Notes: generated from the letters alone by a model not told the origin. A stretch of 5,683 bases of DNA from an uncultured Planctomycetaceae bacterium (GCA_937860165.1 CALMBE010000509.1:1-5683), one strand, 5' to 3'. Positions 1-5,284 are shown, counted from the stretch's first letter. Program-made: numbers and translations.

Positions 1-1
1 G

Positions 2-193
2 TTGACGATTACGCTCTGGGCTTTGACGAAACTTGCAATCGGAAATCTGTCTGGTTCAACTGGTTTTGATGTTAAAATGTTCAACGGAATCACAGCTATT
101 GCGTTAGTTTCATTAGCAATTTTCTTGATAATTACTGCACTTTTGAAACTGCGAAATGAAAAAGGTAAGTTAGAACCTGTCGAGGGAGTTTAA
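2..193 (+). CDS. C-terminal fragment of an integral membrane protein, possibly CstA-like
   Basis: The reading frame is open at the left edge and ends with TAA at 191-193, so this is the 3' end of a longer gene; the TTG at base 2 is only the first possible start inside the window. About 63 residues are visible. They contain a partial hydrophobic stretch (TLWALTKLAIGNL), a short polar loop, one clear membrane helix (roughly residues 29-48, ITAIALVSLAIFLIITALL) and a charged tail (KLRNEKGKLEPVEG), which fits a last helix with a cytoplasmic C-terminus. The pattern resembles, from memory, the end of carbon-starvation CstA-type peptide transporters, but too little is present for a firm family call. 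GC is about 37%, far below the hemC-to-cyclophilin part of the window. Confidence 0.5.
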   Translation: MTITLWALTKLAIGNLSGSTGFDVKMFNGITAIALVSLAIFLIITALLKLRNEKGKLEPVEGV

Positions 194-194
194 G

Positions 195-267
195 AAGTTT
201 GGGAAGTTTAGAAAGTTGAGGAAGAAAAGCAATTTTACTTCCCAAACTTCCTCAACTTCCCGAACTT
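195..267 (+). repeat. Imperfect hairpin built from iterated 9-bp units, downstream of the membrane-protein gene
   Basis: The left arm (195-224) is three 9-bp units beginning AAGTT plus AAG: AAGTTTGGG, AAGTTTAGA, AAGTTGAGG. The right arm (238-267) is the same kind of repeat inverted; its reverse complement reads AAGTTCGGG, AAGTTGAGG, AAGTTTGGG, AAG. The arms match at 25 of 30 positions. The stem can continue inward through AAAA (225-228) and TTTT (233-236), with A237 bulged, to close on a GCAA loop (229-232), a GNRA-type tetraloop. It starts one base after the stop codon at 191-193, so it may stabilise or end that transcript, but no U-tract follows the stem. I recall similar GGAAGTT-type iterated elements as dispersed intergenic repeats in planctomycetes. 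Confidence 0.7.
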
Positions 268-286
268 CCTGAACTAACAAAGGTCT

Positions 287-310
287 TTGAAATTGATTGA
301 AATGCACTTT
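287..310 (+). repeat. Left arm (a1-like) of 24-bp inverted repeat
   Basis: This arm reads TTGAAATTGATTGAAATGCA followed by CTTT. It pairs with 505-528 with a single mismatch (T303 opposite the position occupied by C511 in the inverted copy context). One further A-T pair (311/504) extends the stem inward. In a retron this would be the a1 segment that brings the 5' end of the RNA to the end of the msd. Confidence 0.75.
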
Positions 311-326
311 ATTTACCTTGCAATCC

Positions 327-345
327 GGGCGATGTTTCGTCGTCC
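327..345 (+). other. Small hairpin inside the retron-like RNA (msr-type stem-loop)
   Basis: GGGCGATG (327-334) pairs with CGTCGTCC (338-345) around a TTT loop (335-337). This gives eight consecutive pairs, including two G-U wobbles (G329-U343 and U333-G339). It lies just inside the a1 arm, where retron msr regions usually carry one or more short stem-loops bound by the RT. Its role here is inferred from position only. Confidence 0.55.
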
Positions 346-389
346 TTGCGGCTAGATAACCTACGCATCACGGGCTTGTTCTTTACTGT

Positions 390-464
390 GCGAAACATTG
401 AACTACTATGCGTTTAGCGGTTTGTAATCGGAGATTACTAAGACGCATAGTAGTTCAGTTTCGC
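390..464 (+). other. Long bulged hairpin inside the retron-like RNA (msd-type stem)
   Basis: GCGAAAC (390-396) pairs with GTTTCGC (458-464); A397 and T398 are bulged; TGAACTACTATGCGT (399-413) then pairs perfectly with ACGCATAGTAGTTCA (443-457). This makes a 22-bp stem with one 2-nt bulge. After a bulged G442, TTA (414-416) pairs with TAA (439-441), and past a 7-nt bulge GTAATC (424-429) pairs with GATTAC (433-438) around a GGA loop. A long, nearly perfect hairpin before the RT start is the hallmark of a retron msd, whose DNA copy would be a hairpin single strand. Reverse transcription of this segment is inference. Confidence 0.65.
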
Positions 465-504
465 TGGAGTTGAACAATCACGTCCTTTGTATTTTACGAA
501 GAGT

Positions 505-528
505 AAAGTGCGTTTCAATCAATTTCAA
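505..528 (+). repeat. Right arm (a2-like) of 24-bp inverted repeat
   Basis: This arm begins AAAGTGCGTTTCAATCAATT and is the inverted copy of 287-310 with 23 of 24 matches. It ends 10 bases before the ATG at 539, so in a retron-type transcript the a2 segment would sit in the RT leader and could shield or present the RT ribosome-binding region. Confidence 0.75.
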
Positions 529-538
529 TTTAAGTTTT

Positions 539-1033
539 ATGGAACAACCACGCACACGACAAGAACTTTACGAATATGTCCGTCAACAAGGCGGGCGTGA
601 TTCATTTGTTGCTGAACAGATGATTCGGCTTGGTTTTTGGAAATCGAGCGATCTGCCGAATGATCCGGTTGAGGAAATCAAACGAATCAAGGATTTGCAA
701 GACGAACTCAATAAAGTTCGAGGCGAAAACCGCAAACTTTTTAACGAGCAAGCTTTGCTTAAAGAGTTGCGGCAAAGACGTTTAGCTGAATCCAAACAAA
801 AACAAAAAGAAACCAAGGAGCGTCGTGAGCGTGAACGCATCGAACGAGCCGAAGCGTGGCAAAAACGCAAAGAAACCGAAATTGTCTATCTTGGCGAAAA
901 GGTTTCGGGCGGTTTGAATAATTGCCTCGGCCCCTTGGGCGAGCAATTCCGCGGCTACTTGGTCACCCAGTGCCGAGGCGGTTTCAGGCGGCCCACTGGC
1001 CGATGCTTTGAGTACTTGCTGGCCGTCGAGTGA
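539..1033 (+). pseudogene. Truncated retron-type reverse transcriptase: N-terminal extension only, fused out to antisense hemC
   Basis: I chose the ATG at 539 because the protein from there (MEQPRTRQELYEYVRQQGG) matches, from memory, the start of a bacterial retron-type RNA-directed DNA polymerase family found in planctomycetes and others: an RTRQELY segment, the MIRLGFW motif (residues 28-34), a DPVEEIKR segment (42-49), a long highly charged coiled-coil-like stretch rich in K, R, E and Q (about 50-112), and a YLGEKVSGGLNN linker (117-128). In that family the catalytic domain with its YxDD box follows this linker. Here nothing of it follows: after codon 128 (920-922) the frame is the antisense of hemC and stops at 1031-1033, with no catalytic motif. 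The same frame stays open upstream to a TTG at 470, but that region is the structured RNA. The leader holds only a weak TAAG before the ATG. The product should be inactive. The family assignment rests on recall, with no search. Confidence 0.65.
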
Positions 1034-1819
1034 GGCCACGAGGCCATCGAGAACAAGTTCGCCTTGCTCGATTCTTCCCCAGGCCCCGACGGGTGCGGAA
1101 CAGCCAGCGTGGAGTCGGGCCAGCATCGCACGCTCGGCATCGGTGGCGGAGCGAGTTTCGGTGTGCTCAAGTCGGGCGAGCATCTCAAACGTTGACCGGT
1201 CGTTGGCACGACATTCGATTCCCAAGGCCCCCTGCCCTGGTGCCGGTAGGATTCGCGGGGGACCCAGGATTTCTGTGATGAGCTCCCCCATTTCCAGCCG
1301 TTGCAAACCGGCAGCGGCCAACACCAGGGCATCGACCTGTCCCTCAGCGAGTTTGCGGAGCCGAGTGTCGACGTTTCCCCGAATGTCTGTCACGACTAAG
1401 TCGGGGCGGAGGTGTTTTAGTTGGGCCTGCCGGCGGAGACTGCCGGTTCCAATCCGCGATCCTGGAGGAAGTGCCCCCAAGCTGTCGGCTGCGGAAGTCA
1501 CCAAGGCATCCGCGCAGCTTTCTCGTTCTCCCACTGCCGCCAACGCGAGGCCAGTCGTGCAGCCCGTCGGTAAGTCTTTTAGGCTGTGGACGGCGATATC
1601 GACACGCTCGGCCAGCACAGCGGCCTGAATCTCCTTGGTGAACAAGCCTTGCAGACCCAATTCGACTACGGGGCCACTCTGATTCGCATCGCCCTGCGTG
1701 TGGATTTCTACGATCTCGACCGATACTCCCAATCCTTTCAATTGCAAGGCAACCGAGTTGGCCTGCCACAGGGCCAATCGGCTCGCTCGGGTACCAATGC
1801 GAATGAGGGGGGAGGGCAT
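782..1819 (-). CDS. hemC: Hydroxymethylbilane synthase (porphobilinogen deaminase), with abnormal C-terminal run-on
   Basis: HemC condenses four porphobilinogens head to tail into hydroxymethylbilane in cytosolic tetrapyrrole (haem) synthesis. The start MPSPLIRIGTRASRLALWQ is the family's usual first strand, with R11 and S13 conserved. Other landmarks are HSLKDLP (78-84, K81 and catalytic Asp D82), GTGSLRRQ (124-131, R129/R130), DIRGNVDTRL (R147), the PAPGQGALGIE block (192-202) and HAGCSAPVGA (237-246), where C240 carries the dipyrromethane cofactor. These residues are all intact. The natural family length of about 305-315 is reached near R305 (base 905). Residues 306-345, rich in F and L, are the antisense of the RT fragment and end at TAA 784-782, so the true stop codon is missing. 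The ATG at 1819-1817 has no clear Shine-Dalgarno. The catalytic core should work if the tail is tolerated and the join is real. Confidence 0.95.
   Translation of the reverse strand: MPSPLIRIGTRASRLALWQANSVALQLKGLGVSVEIVEIHTQGDANQSGPVVELGLQGLFTKEIQAAVLAERVDIAVHSLKDLPTGCTTGLALAAVGERESCADALVTSAADSLGALPPGSRIGTGSLRRQAQLKHLRPDLVVTDIRGNVDTRLRKLAEGQVDALVLAAAGLQRLEMGELITEILGPPRILPAPGQGALGIECRANDRSTFEMLARLEHTETRSATDAERAMLARLHAGCSAPVGAWGRIEQGELVLDGLVASLDGQQVLKASASGPPETASALGDQVAAELLAQGAEAIIQTARNLFAKIDNFGFFAFLPRFGSFDAFTLTTLLGFFLFLFGFS
905..925. other. Breakpoint between the retron-like block and the hemC 3' end
   Basis: On the plus strand, RT-type coding is recognisable through codon 920-922. On the minus strand, HemC-type coding is recognisable down to about codon 907-905 (GAEAIIQTAR). 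The two partly overlap, so the join lies within roughly these 20 bases. Counted GC is about 45% over 541-900 and about 62% over 961-1080. Neither gene has its own end here. This is a rearrangement scar or an assembly join. Confidence 0.6.
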
Positions 1820-1844
1820 GAGGGGGAAGGGGGAAAATATTTAA

Positions 1845-1872
1845 GGCGAGCCGTAAGCGTTAGCGCCCGGAG
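1845..1872. repeat. Dispersed-type intergenic motif (GGCGAGCCGTAAGCGTTAGC...)
   Basis: The block GGCGAGCCGTAAGCGTTAGC followed by GCCCGGAG lies 25 bases upstream of the hemC start. It contains the small palindrome TAAGCGTTA (1854-1862) and a GGCG/CGCC pair that could close a short hairpin. From memory this GCGAGCC-GTAAGCG-TAGCG-CCGGAG pattern recurs between genes in many planctomycete genomes. Only one copy is in this window, so its repeat status is recalled, not shown. Confidence 0.45.
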
Positions 1873-1890
1873 GGGAAACGTGAAAACTAT

Positions 1891-1920
1891 ACTTACGACC
1901 AACGACCAACGTCTTACGAC
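1891..1920. repeat. Short direct repeats CTTACGAC / GACCAAC in the hemC-DUF502 gap
   Basis: CTTACGAC occurs at 1892-1899 and again at 1913-1920. Between and overlapping them, GACCAAC is repeated in tandem (1897-1903 and 1904-1910). The block lies in the leader of hemC on the minus strand, between the end of the DUF502 gene and the motif at 1845-1872. It could be another dispersed element or a site read by a regulator; nothing here decides. Confidence 0.45.
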
Positions 1921-1927
1921 GGACTCT

Positions 1928-2836
1928 TCAACTCTCGCTCGACAATCTCGGAGCTTTACCTATTCCTTCGGCAAGTTGCTGCGGAGGAACCACGACTCCA
2001 CAGCTCATGAGGAATTGCAAGGCTTGATCCATGGTGATGTCCAAATCGATTGTTTCACTCTTTCGCACTGTCGCCGTGAAACCCGCAAAGGGCATCGGCG
2101 AAGTGGGGATGAGAACCGACAGGACCGGTTCGTTTGCAGCAATGCGAATATCGAGGATGCTCTCGCCGGTAACAAAGGCCAGCGACCACATCCCCTTACG
2201 CGGATATTCGACCGCCACCACGCGGGCGGCTTCCAATTGCTTTTCGTTGAACATGAAATCGGTGACTTGCTTAACGGAGGAATAAACATGTCGCACGAGT
2301 GGCAAGCGGTTGATGATTCGTTCGAATTGGATCCAGAAGATTCGCCCAATCCCGGCTGCGAGAAACTTACCGAGTAAATACAAGAACAACAGAAACACGC
2401 ACAAGAAAGCGGGAATCACAATGTAGGGAGTGAGAAACTTGCGGCTGACATATTCTTGGATAAACTCATCGGCTGAATCGGGAATCGAGCGCACTCCCTG
2501 CTTGACCAGGTAGTCGTAATATTCCCCCGGCACGAGCTGGCGATTATTGAGTTTGTGATAACGTCGGCCCTCAGAATTAGAATCGTCGCTTCGGATGTCG
2601 GAGGCAGGCACTTCGTCGGGGGTGCGAATCTCGCCATCCAAATGACGGATCAAGAGTTGGCGAACCGCGGCCTCCATGGGTTCCAATAGATAGCTGTTTA
2701 CCGTATTCGCTACCCAGAGGAAAATGACAATGGTCAGCAGGGGAGGCAACAGCACGGCCAAGCCACTAACTACGGCCCGGCGGAATGGGTCGAAAGGTTT
2801 GCGAAGTTTCTCGGGCACCGGCGAATTAGTTTCCAT
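1928..2836 (-). CDS. DUF502 family membrane protein
   Basis: The 302-residue protein has two membrane helices: about 21-44 (AVVSGLAVLLPPLLTIVIFL and onward) and about 137-161 (PYIVIPAFLCVFLLFLYLLG and onward). The features typical of DUF502 (the family of plant COV proteins) are PLVRHVYSSVKQVTDF (179-194), VAVEYPRKGMWSLAFVTGE (207-225) and the VLIPTSPMPFAGFTATV block (241-257). The biochemical role is unknown; the plant members affect vascular patterning and membrane trafficking, and bacterial ones are uncharacterised. The loop between the helices (about 50-135) is longer and more polar than in compact DUF502 proteins of around 200 residues and carries an acidic stretch (DIRSDDSNSEGRR). The start ATG 2836-2834 has a weak AGGG four bases upstream. 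The gene stops 108 bases before hemC and starts 109 bases after the end of the comF-like gene, all on the same strand. Confidence 0.85.
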   Translation of the reverse strand: METNSPVPEKLRKPFDPFRRAVVSGLAVLLPPLLTIVIFLWVANTVNSYLLEPMEAAVRQLLIRHLDGEIRTPDEVPASDIRSDDSNSEGRRYHKLNNRQLVPGEYYDYLVKQGVRSIPDSADEFIQEYVSRKFLTPYIVIPAFLCVFLLFLYLLGKFLAAGIGRIFWIQFERIINRLPLVRHVYSSVKQVTDFMFNEKQLEAARVVAVEYPRKGMWSLAFVTGESILDIRIAANEPVLSVLIPTSPMPFAGFTATVRKSETIDLDITMDQALQFLMSCGVVVPPQQLAEGIGKAPRLSSES

Positions 2837-2945
2837 GGAGCCCTATTTTGCGAATCTCGGGCCAAGTGGCAAGTCACGCGCGGGACGAATCCCTCGAGAT
2901 TTACGGGAAGAACTCCCTTTGGATAGGCAAATTGTTGGCTTGACA

Positions 2946-3710
2946 TCAACCATCGGATGTACGCCCAACAACTGCCACTACTACCTTTTCCGCTCCATAG
3001 CTCTTGAGCACACGCGCGGCCTCGCTACAAGTGGCTCCGGTGGTCAAAACATCGTCGACGATGAGCAATCTGGGCGAGTCGAACCGAAAGCTCCGAGCAA
3101 CTCGGAGATTTCCCCGCACATTGCGGAAGCGTCCTGCTCGAGACATGCCGTGCTGCGTAAGTGGAGTTCGGACCCACTCGAGTAGTCCCCTGGCCAGGGG
3201 GATTTGAATCGCAGAAGCTATTTCTTGCGCCATGACGGCCGGGGCGTTGGTTCCCCGGATCCATCTGCGCCAGGGGCTGGTTGGAATCGACAAAACCGCA
3301 TCGAAATTCAGTTCGCGCAGTCGCTCACCAAAACGCAGAAGCAACAGTCTGGAACACAATCGCGCGTAGCGTTCTGATCGGTCGGATTTCATCTGGATGA
3401 CAGTATCTCGCAGCAGCCCGGTGTATTCACCCAGCGAATAAGTGGCATCGAACCGCAACCGATCTCTCTCGCAGCGAGGACACGTTTCCTTCTGCCCAGG
3501 TATTTCTGGAATCCGCGCGGCACACCTCCTGCAGACAGGTCCTTTGACAGAAGTGATCTCCTCTAGGCACTGCTGGCAGACCCCGATGTCCTCAGTCGGT
3601 GAGATTATCTCTTCCATGCAAATCAGGCACGAGGGGGGAAAGACCAAATCGATCGATCCCTTTCCAACATTGCGCAATAAATTAGCGGTCCAGGCCTGCA
3701 TTTGCCCCAT
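2946..3710 (-). CDS. comF: ComF family phosphoribosyltransferase-like protein
   Basis: The 254-residue protein begins, after a short lead, with FPPSCLIC and has four CxxC pairs (C28/C31, C45/C48, C60/C63, C77/C80), enough for the zinc-binding N-terminal domain of ComF. The C-terminal part is a type I phosphoribosyltransferase fold: the conserved PTSPWRRWIRGTN segment (143-155), the family RxxNVRGN stretch (194-201), and the PRPP-binding loop LLIVDDVLTTGAT (215-227) with paired aspartates D219/D220. In competent bacteria ComF works in the cytoplasm on DNA uptake with the ComFA helicase; no other competence gene is visible here, so that role is not supported by context. ATG at 3710-3708 is used; M4 (3701-3699) is an alternative. 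The gene is divergent from the permease gene, with 117 bases between. Confidence 0.9.
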   Translation of the reverse strand: MGQMQAWTANLLRNVGKGSIDLVFPPSCLICMEEIISPTEDIGVCQQCLEEITSVKGPVCRRCAARIPEIPGQKETCPRCERDRLRFDATYSLGEYTGLLRDTVIQMKSDRSERYARLCSRLLLLRFGERLRELNFDAVLSIPTSPWRRWIRGTNAPAVMAQEIASAIQIPLARGLLEWVRTPLTQHGMSRAGRFRNVRGNLRVARSFRFDSPRLLIVDDVLTTGATCSEAARVLKSYGAEKVVVAVVGRTSDG

Positions 3711-3743
3711 CGTAGCTCATGCCAGCAGTGAAGTCAGGGGGGC

Positions 3744-3784
3744 GAGTCGACTCTCTTGACGCTAGCTGGCTAGAAAACTACGCT
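3744..3784 (+). promoter_or_regulatory. Possible promoter for the LptF/LptG gene, with palindromes
   Basis: TTGACG (3756-3761) is a good -35 match, followed after 17 bases by a weak -10, TACGCT (3779-3784); transcription would start near 3791, leaving a leader of under 40 bases. A perfect 10-bp palindrome GAGTCGACTC (3744-3753) lies just upstream, and CTAGC-TG-GCTAG (3762-3773) falls in the spacer. The palindromes could be operator sites in this 117-base divergent region shared with comF. The call rests on motif matching only. Confidence 0.3.
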
Positions 3785-3827
3785 CCAAGCCCAGCTTCCC
3801 CGGTATTCAGTTCGGACTTGGCCCTCG

Positions 3828-4961
3828 ATGACAATCCTCGATCGTTACGTCTTGCGACAATTCATGGTGATCTTCTTGATCTCGCTCTTGAGTCTGGGGG
3901 GTCTGTTTGTAGTGATCGATGCGTTCCAGCATTTGGATAGCTTTACGTCCTATGCCGATGAACATGGCAGCTTGCTCGCGGTGATGGGGGAATACTACGC
4001 CTACCAGTCGTTGGATCTGTTTGATCGCGTAAGTGGAATCTTGGCGATGGTAGCGGCGATGTTTACGGTCACTTGGCTGCAACGCCACCAGGAGATGACC
4101 GCGATGATGGCTGCCGGGATCACCAAGTTCCGGTGCATTCGACCGATTGTGATTGCCGCAGTCTCGATCAGCGTGTTAGCGGCCGTCAACCGAGAAATGG
4201 TCATCCCTGAAATCCGCGACGAGCTCACGCGAGATTCCAAAGATTTGGGAAAAAGCAATTTTCGTGACCTCGAAACTCGCATCGACGGCCAAACCGACAT
4301 TCTCTTGGGAGGCGAAAAGTCGGTGGCCGGTGAGCGACGGATCGTCCAGCCAACTTTTCTGATGCCTAAGTCGCTGGCCAAATACGGTAAGCAAATCATC
4401 GCGGCTAACGCCTACTACCAGGATGCCACGACCGAGCACCCAGCGGGGTATCTTATGGAGGGTGTCTCTGTACCCGCAAACATCAACAAAGTTGCATCGC
4501 TGTTGCAGGACGAACGAGCCGTCGTGATCACTCCCCGCGATGCCCCTTGGCTCAAGTCGAAGCAAGCCTTTGTCGTCTCGCAAGTCCCCTTTGAACTGTT
4601 GGTCAACGGTTCGAGCTGGCGACGGTATGCCTCGATTCGTGAGTTGGTTGGCGAGTTGAACATCCCCAACTCGGAGCCCGGAGCCGATTTGCGGGTAGCC
4701 GTGCATAAGCGTGTCATGCAACCCTTGACCGATTCTACAATGCTGATGCTCGGCCTGCCGTTGATGTTCTCGAGACGGAATCGCAATGTGTTTGTCTCGA
4801 TCAGTATTTGTCTCGTGGCGGGAATCTGCTTTTCGCTGGTGACACTGGTCTGCCAATCGTTAGGAGGCCTGAGCCTTCTGCGTCCCACCTTGGCGGCGTG
4901 GTTGCCGCTGATGATCTTTGTGCCGGTTGCCGTGGCCATGAGTCACACTTTTCGCACCTGA
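3828..4961 (+). CDS. LptF/LptG-family permease (lipopolysaccharide export ABC transporter membrane subunit)
   Basis: The 377-residue protein has the YjgP/YjgQ layout: MTILDRYVLRQF start, three N-terminal helices (about 12-31, 67-86, 103-122), a periplasmic domain (about 123-290) and three C-terminal helices (about 299-316, 322-343, 350-372). The cytoplasmic loop RHQEMTAMMAAGITKFR (86-102) corresponds to the E-x-T-A-x-x-A-x-G-x-s coupling segment that contacts the LptB ATPase. The VHKRVMQPLTDSTMLMLGLPL stretch opening the second half is also typical. LptF and LptG form the inner-membrane pair that extracts LPS and passes it to LptC/LptA. Only one permease is visible here, and the sequence does not tell LptF from LptG, so I give no symbol. 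The start ATG lacks a clear Shine-Dalgarno. No second permease, LptA, LptB or LptC gene is adjacent within the window. Confidence 0.9.
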   Translation: MTILDRYVLRQFMVIFLISLLSLGGLFVVIDAFQHLDSFTSYADEHGSLLAVMGEYYAYQSLDLFDRVSGILAMVAAMFTVTWLQRHQEMTAMMAAGITKFRCIRPIVIAAVSISVLAAVNREMVIPEIRDELTRDSKDLGKSNFRDLETRIDGQTDILLGGEKSVAGERRIVQPTFLMPKSLAKYGKQIIAANAYYQDATTEHPAGYLMEGVSVPANINKVASLLQDERAVVITPRDAPWLKSKQAFVVSQVPFELLVNGSSWRRYASIRELVGELNIPNSEPGADLRVAVHKRVMQPLTDSTMLMLGLPLMFSRRNRNVFVSISICLVAGICFSLVTLVCQSLGGLSLLRPTLAAWLPLMIFVPVAVAMSHTFRT

Positions 4962-5001
4962 AAGATGCAACTCGAATCAGGAGGATTGCAACGGCAGGTT
5001 T

Positions 5002-5150
5002 AACCGCCAAGGACGCCAAGAGCGCCAAGAAAACTAAGATGAGAACACTAATAAACGCTAATCTTCGCTAATTATTTATTAGTGGTGATTAGTGAAGATC
5101 AGCGTTCTTTTTTCTCTTTTTTCCTGGCGGACTTGGCGATCTTGGCGGTT
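5002..5150. repeat. Nested inverted repeat: outer 9-bp CGCCAAG units, inner 10-bp CTAAT units
   Basis: The outer arms, 5002-5031 and 5121-5150, match at 25 of 30 positions; each holds three 9-bp units of the type CGCCAAGNN (left arm starts AACCGCCAAGGACGCCAAG). The inner arms, 5043-5072 and 5078-5107, match at 21 of 30; each holds three 10-bp units containing CTAAT (for example CTTCGCTAAT, 5063-5072) or its complement. They face each other across about five bases. Units of CGCCAAGGA and of the CGCTAATCTTC type are, from memory, common dispersed intergenic repeats in planctomycete and related genomes. This explains most of the 323-base gap between the permease and the cyclophilin; the remainder (5151-5284) shows no gene. 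Confidence 0.75.
5043..5122 (+). terminator. Possible intrinsic terminator after the LptF/LptG gene
   Basis: The inner hairpin of the nested repeat (5043-5107) is followed at once by a T-rich tract: six Ts at 5108-5113, CTC, then six more Ts at 5117-5122. A stem followed by a U-tract on the plus strand is what a Rho-independent terminator needs, and it lies 80 bases beyond the permease stop. The stem is imperfect and AT-rich, so termination strength is uncertain and the tract may simply be part of the repeat. Confidence 0.35.
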
Positions 5151-5273
5151 CAATTATTCGACTTTGCTGTTGTCCTGGACTCGAAGGCAAGGGATTGCGA
5201 AAACCTGTGACAATTGCCATTCTGGTAAGTCAACCGCGGCCTTACAACCAAGCCGTACCTTTACTAGCCAAAT

Positions 5274-5278
5274 GGGAG
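5274..5278 (+). promoter_or_regulatory. Ribosome binding site of the cyclophilin gene
   Basis: GGGAG ends six bases before the ATG at 5285-5287, good Shine-Dalgarno spacing and the clearest such site in the window. It supports 5285 over the ATG at 5272-5274, which is out of frame with the cyclophilin. Confidence 0.6.
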
Positions 5279-5284
5279 ACGACA

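Larger units (their letters stand above)
287..528 (+). ncRNA. Retron-like structured RNA locus (a1-msr-msd-a2 arrangement)
   Basis: A 24-base sequence at 287-310 and its inverted copy at 505-528 match at 23 of 24 positions. They enclose 194 bases holding an 8-bp hairpin at 327-345 and a long bulged hairpin at 390-464. The right arm ends 10 bases before the ATG of a reverse-transcriptase-type N-terminus at 539. The order of outer inverted repeats, small hairpin, long hairpin and then RT start is that of retrons, where a1/a2 pairing folds the RNA, the msr primes from a guanosine 2'-OH and the msd is copied into DNA. I infer msr to be roughly 311-385 and msd roughly 386-504; the branching G cannot be assigned from sequence alone. 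An alternative is a small miniature inverted-repeat element, but the RT fragment beside it favours a retron. Confidence 0.65.

Noticed and set aside
287..315. Promoter made of TTGAAA (287-292) and TATTTA (310-315), 17 bases apart
   Set aside because: It would start transcription inside the RNA and leave out the left pairing arm, and the -10 matches at only three positions.
287..528. CRISPR array or tRNA in the low-GC left part
   Set aside because: There are no regularly spaced direct repeats with spacers, and no cloverleaf; the repeats are inverted and the hairpins are of another type.
470..538. Longer start (TTG at 470) for the reverse-transcriptase reading frame
   Set aside because: The 23 extra codons lie in the inverted-repeat and hairpin RNA region, and the residues do not resemble the family; the ATG at 539 begins the recognised MEQPRTRQELY sequence.
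1008..1628. Plus-strand open frame of 206 codons opposite hemC
   Set aside because: It is rich in S, R, A and P in the way of a GC-rich antisense shadow, has no recognisable domain, and lies entirely within the well-conserved hemC.
1586..2377. Plus-strand open frame of 263 codons across the hemC-DUF502 gap
   Set aside because: It is antisense to two conserved genes and shows no family features.
4176..4856. Minus-strand open frame of 226 codons opposite the LptF/LptG gene
   Set aside because: It is an antisense shadow rich in H, Q, R and D, with no domain; the plus-strand permease is clear.
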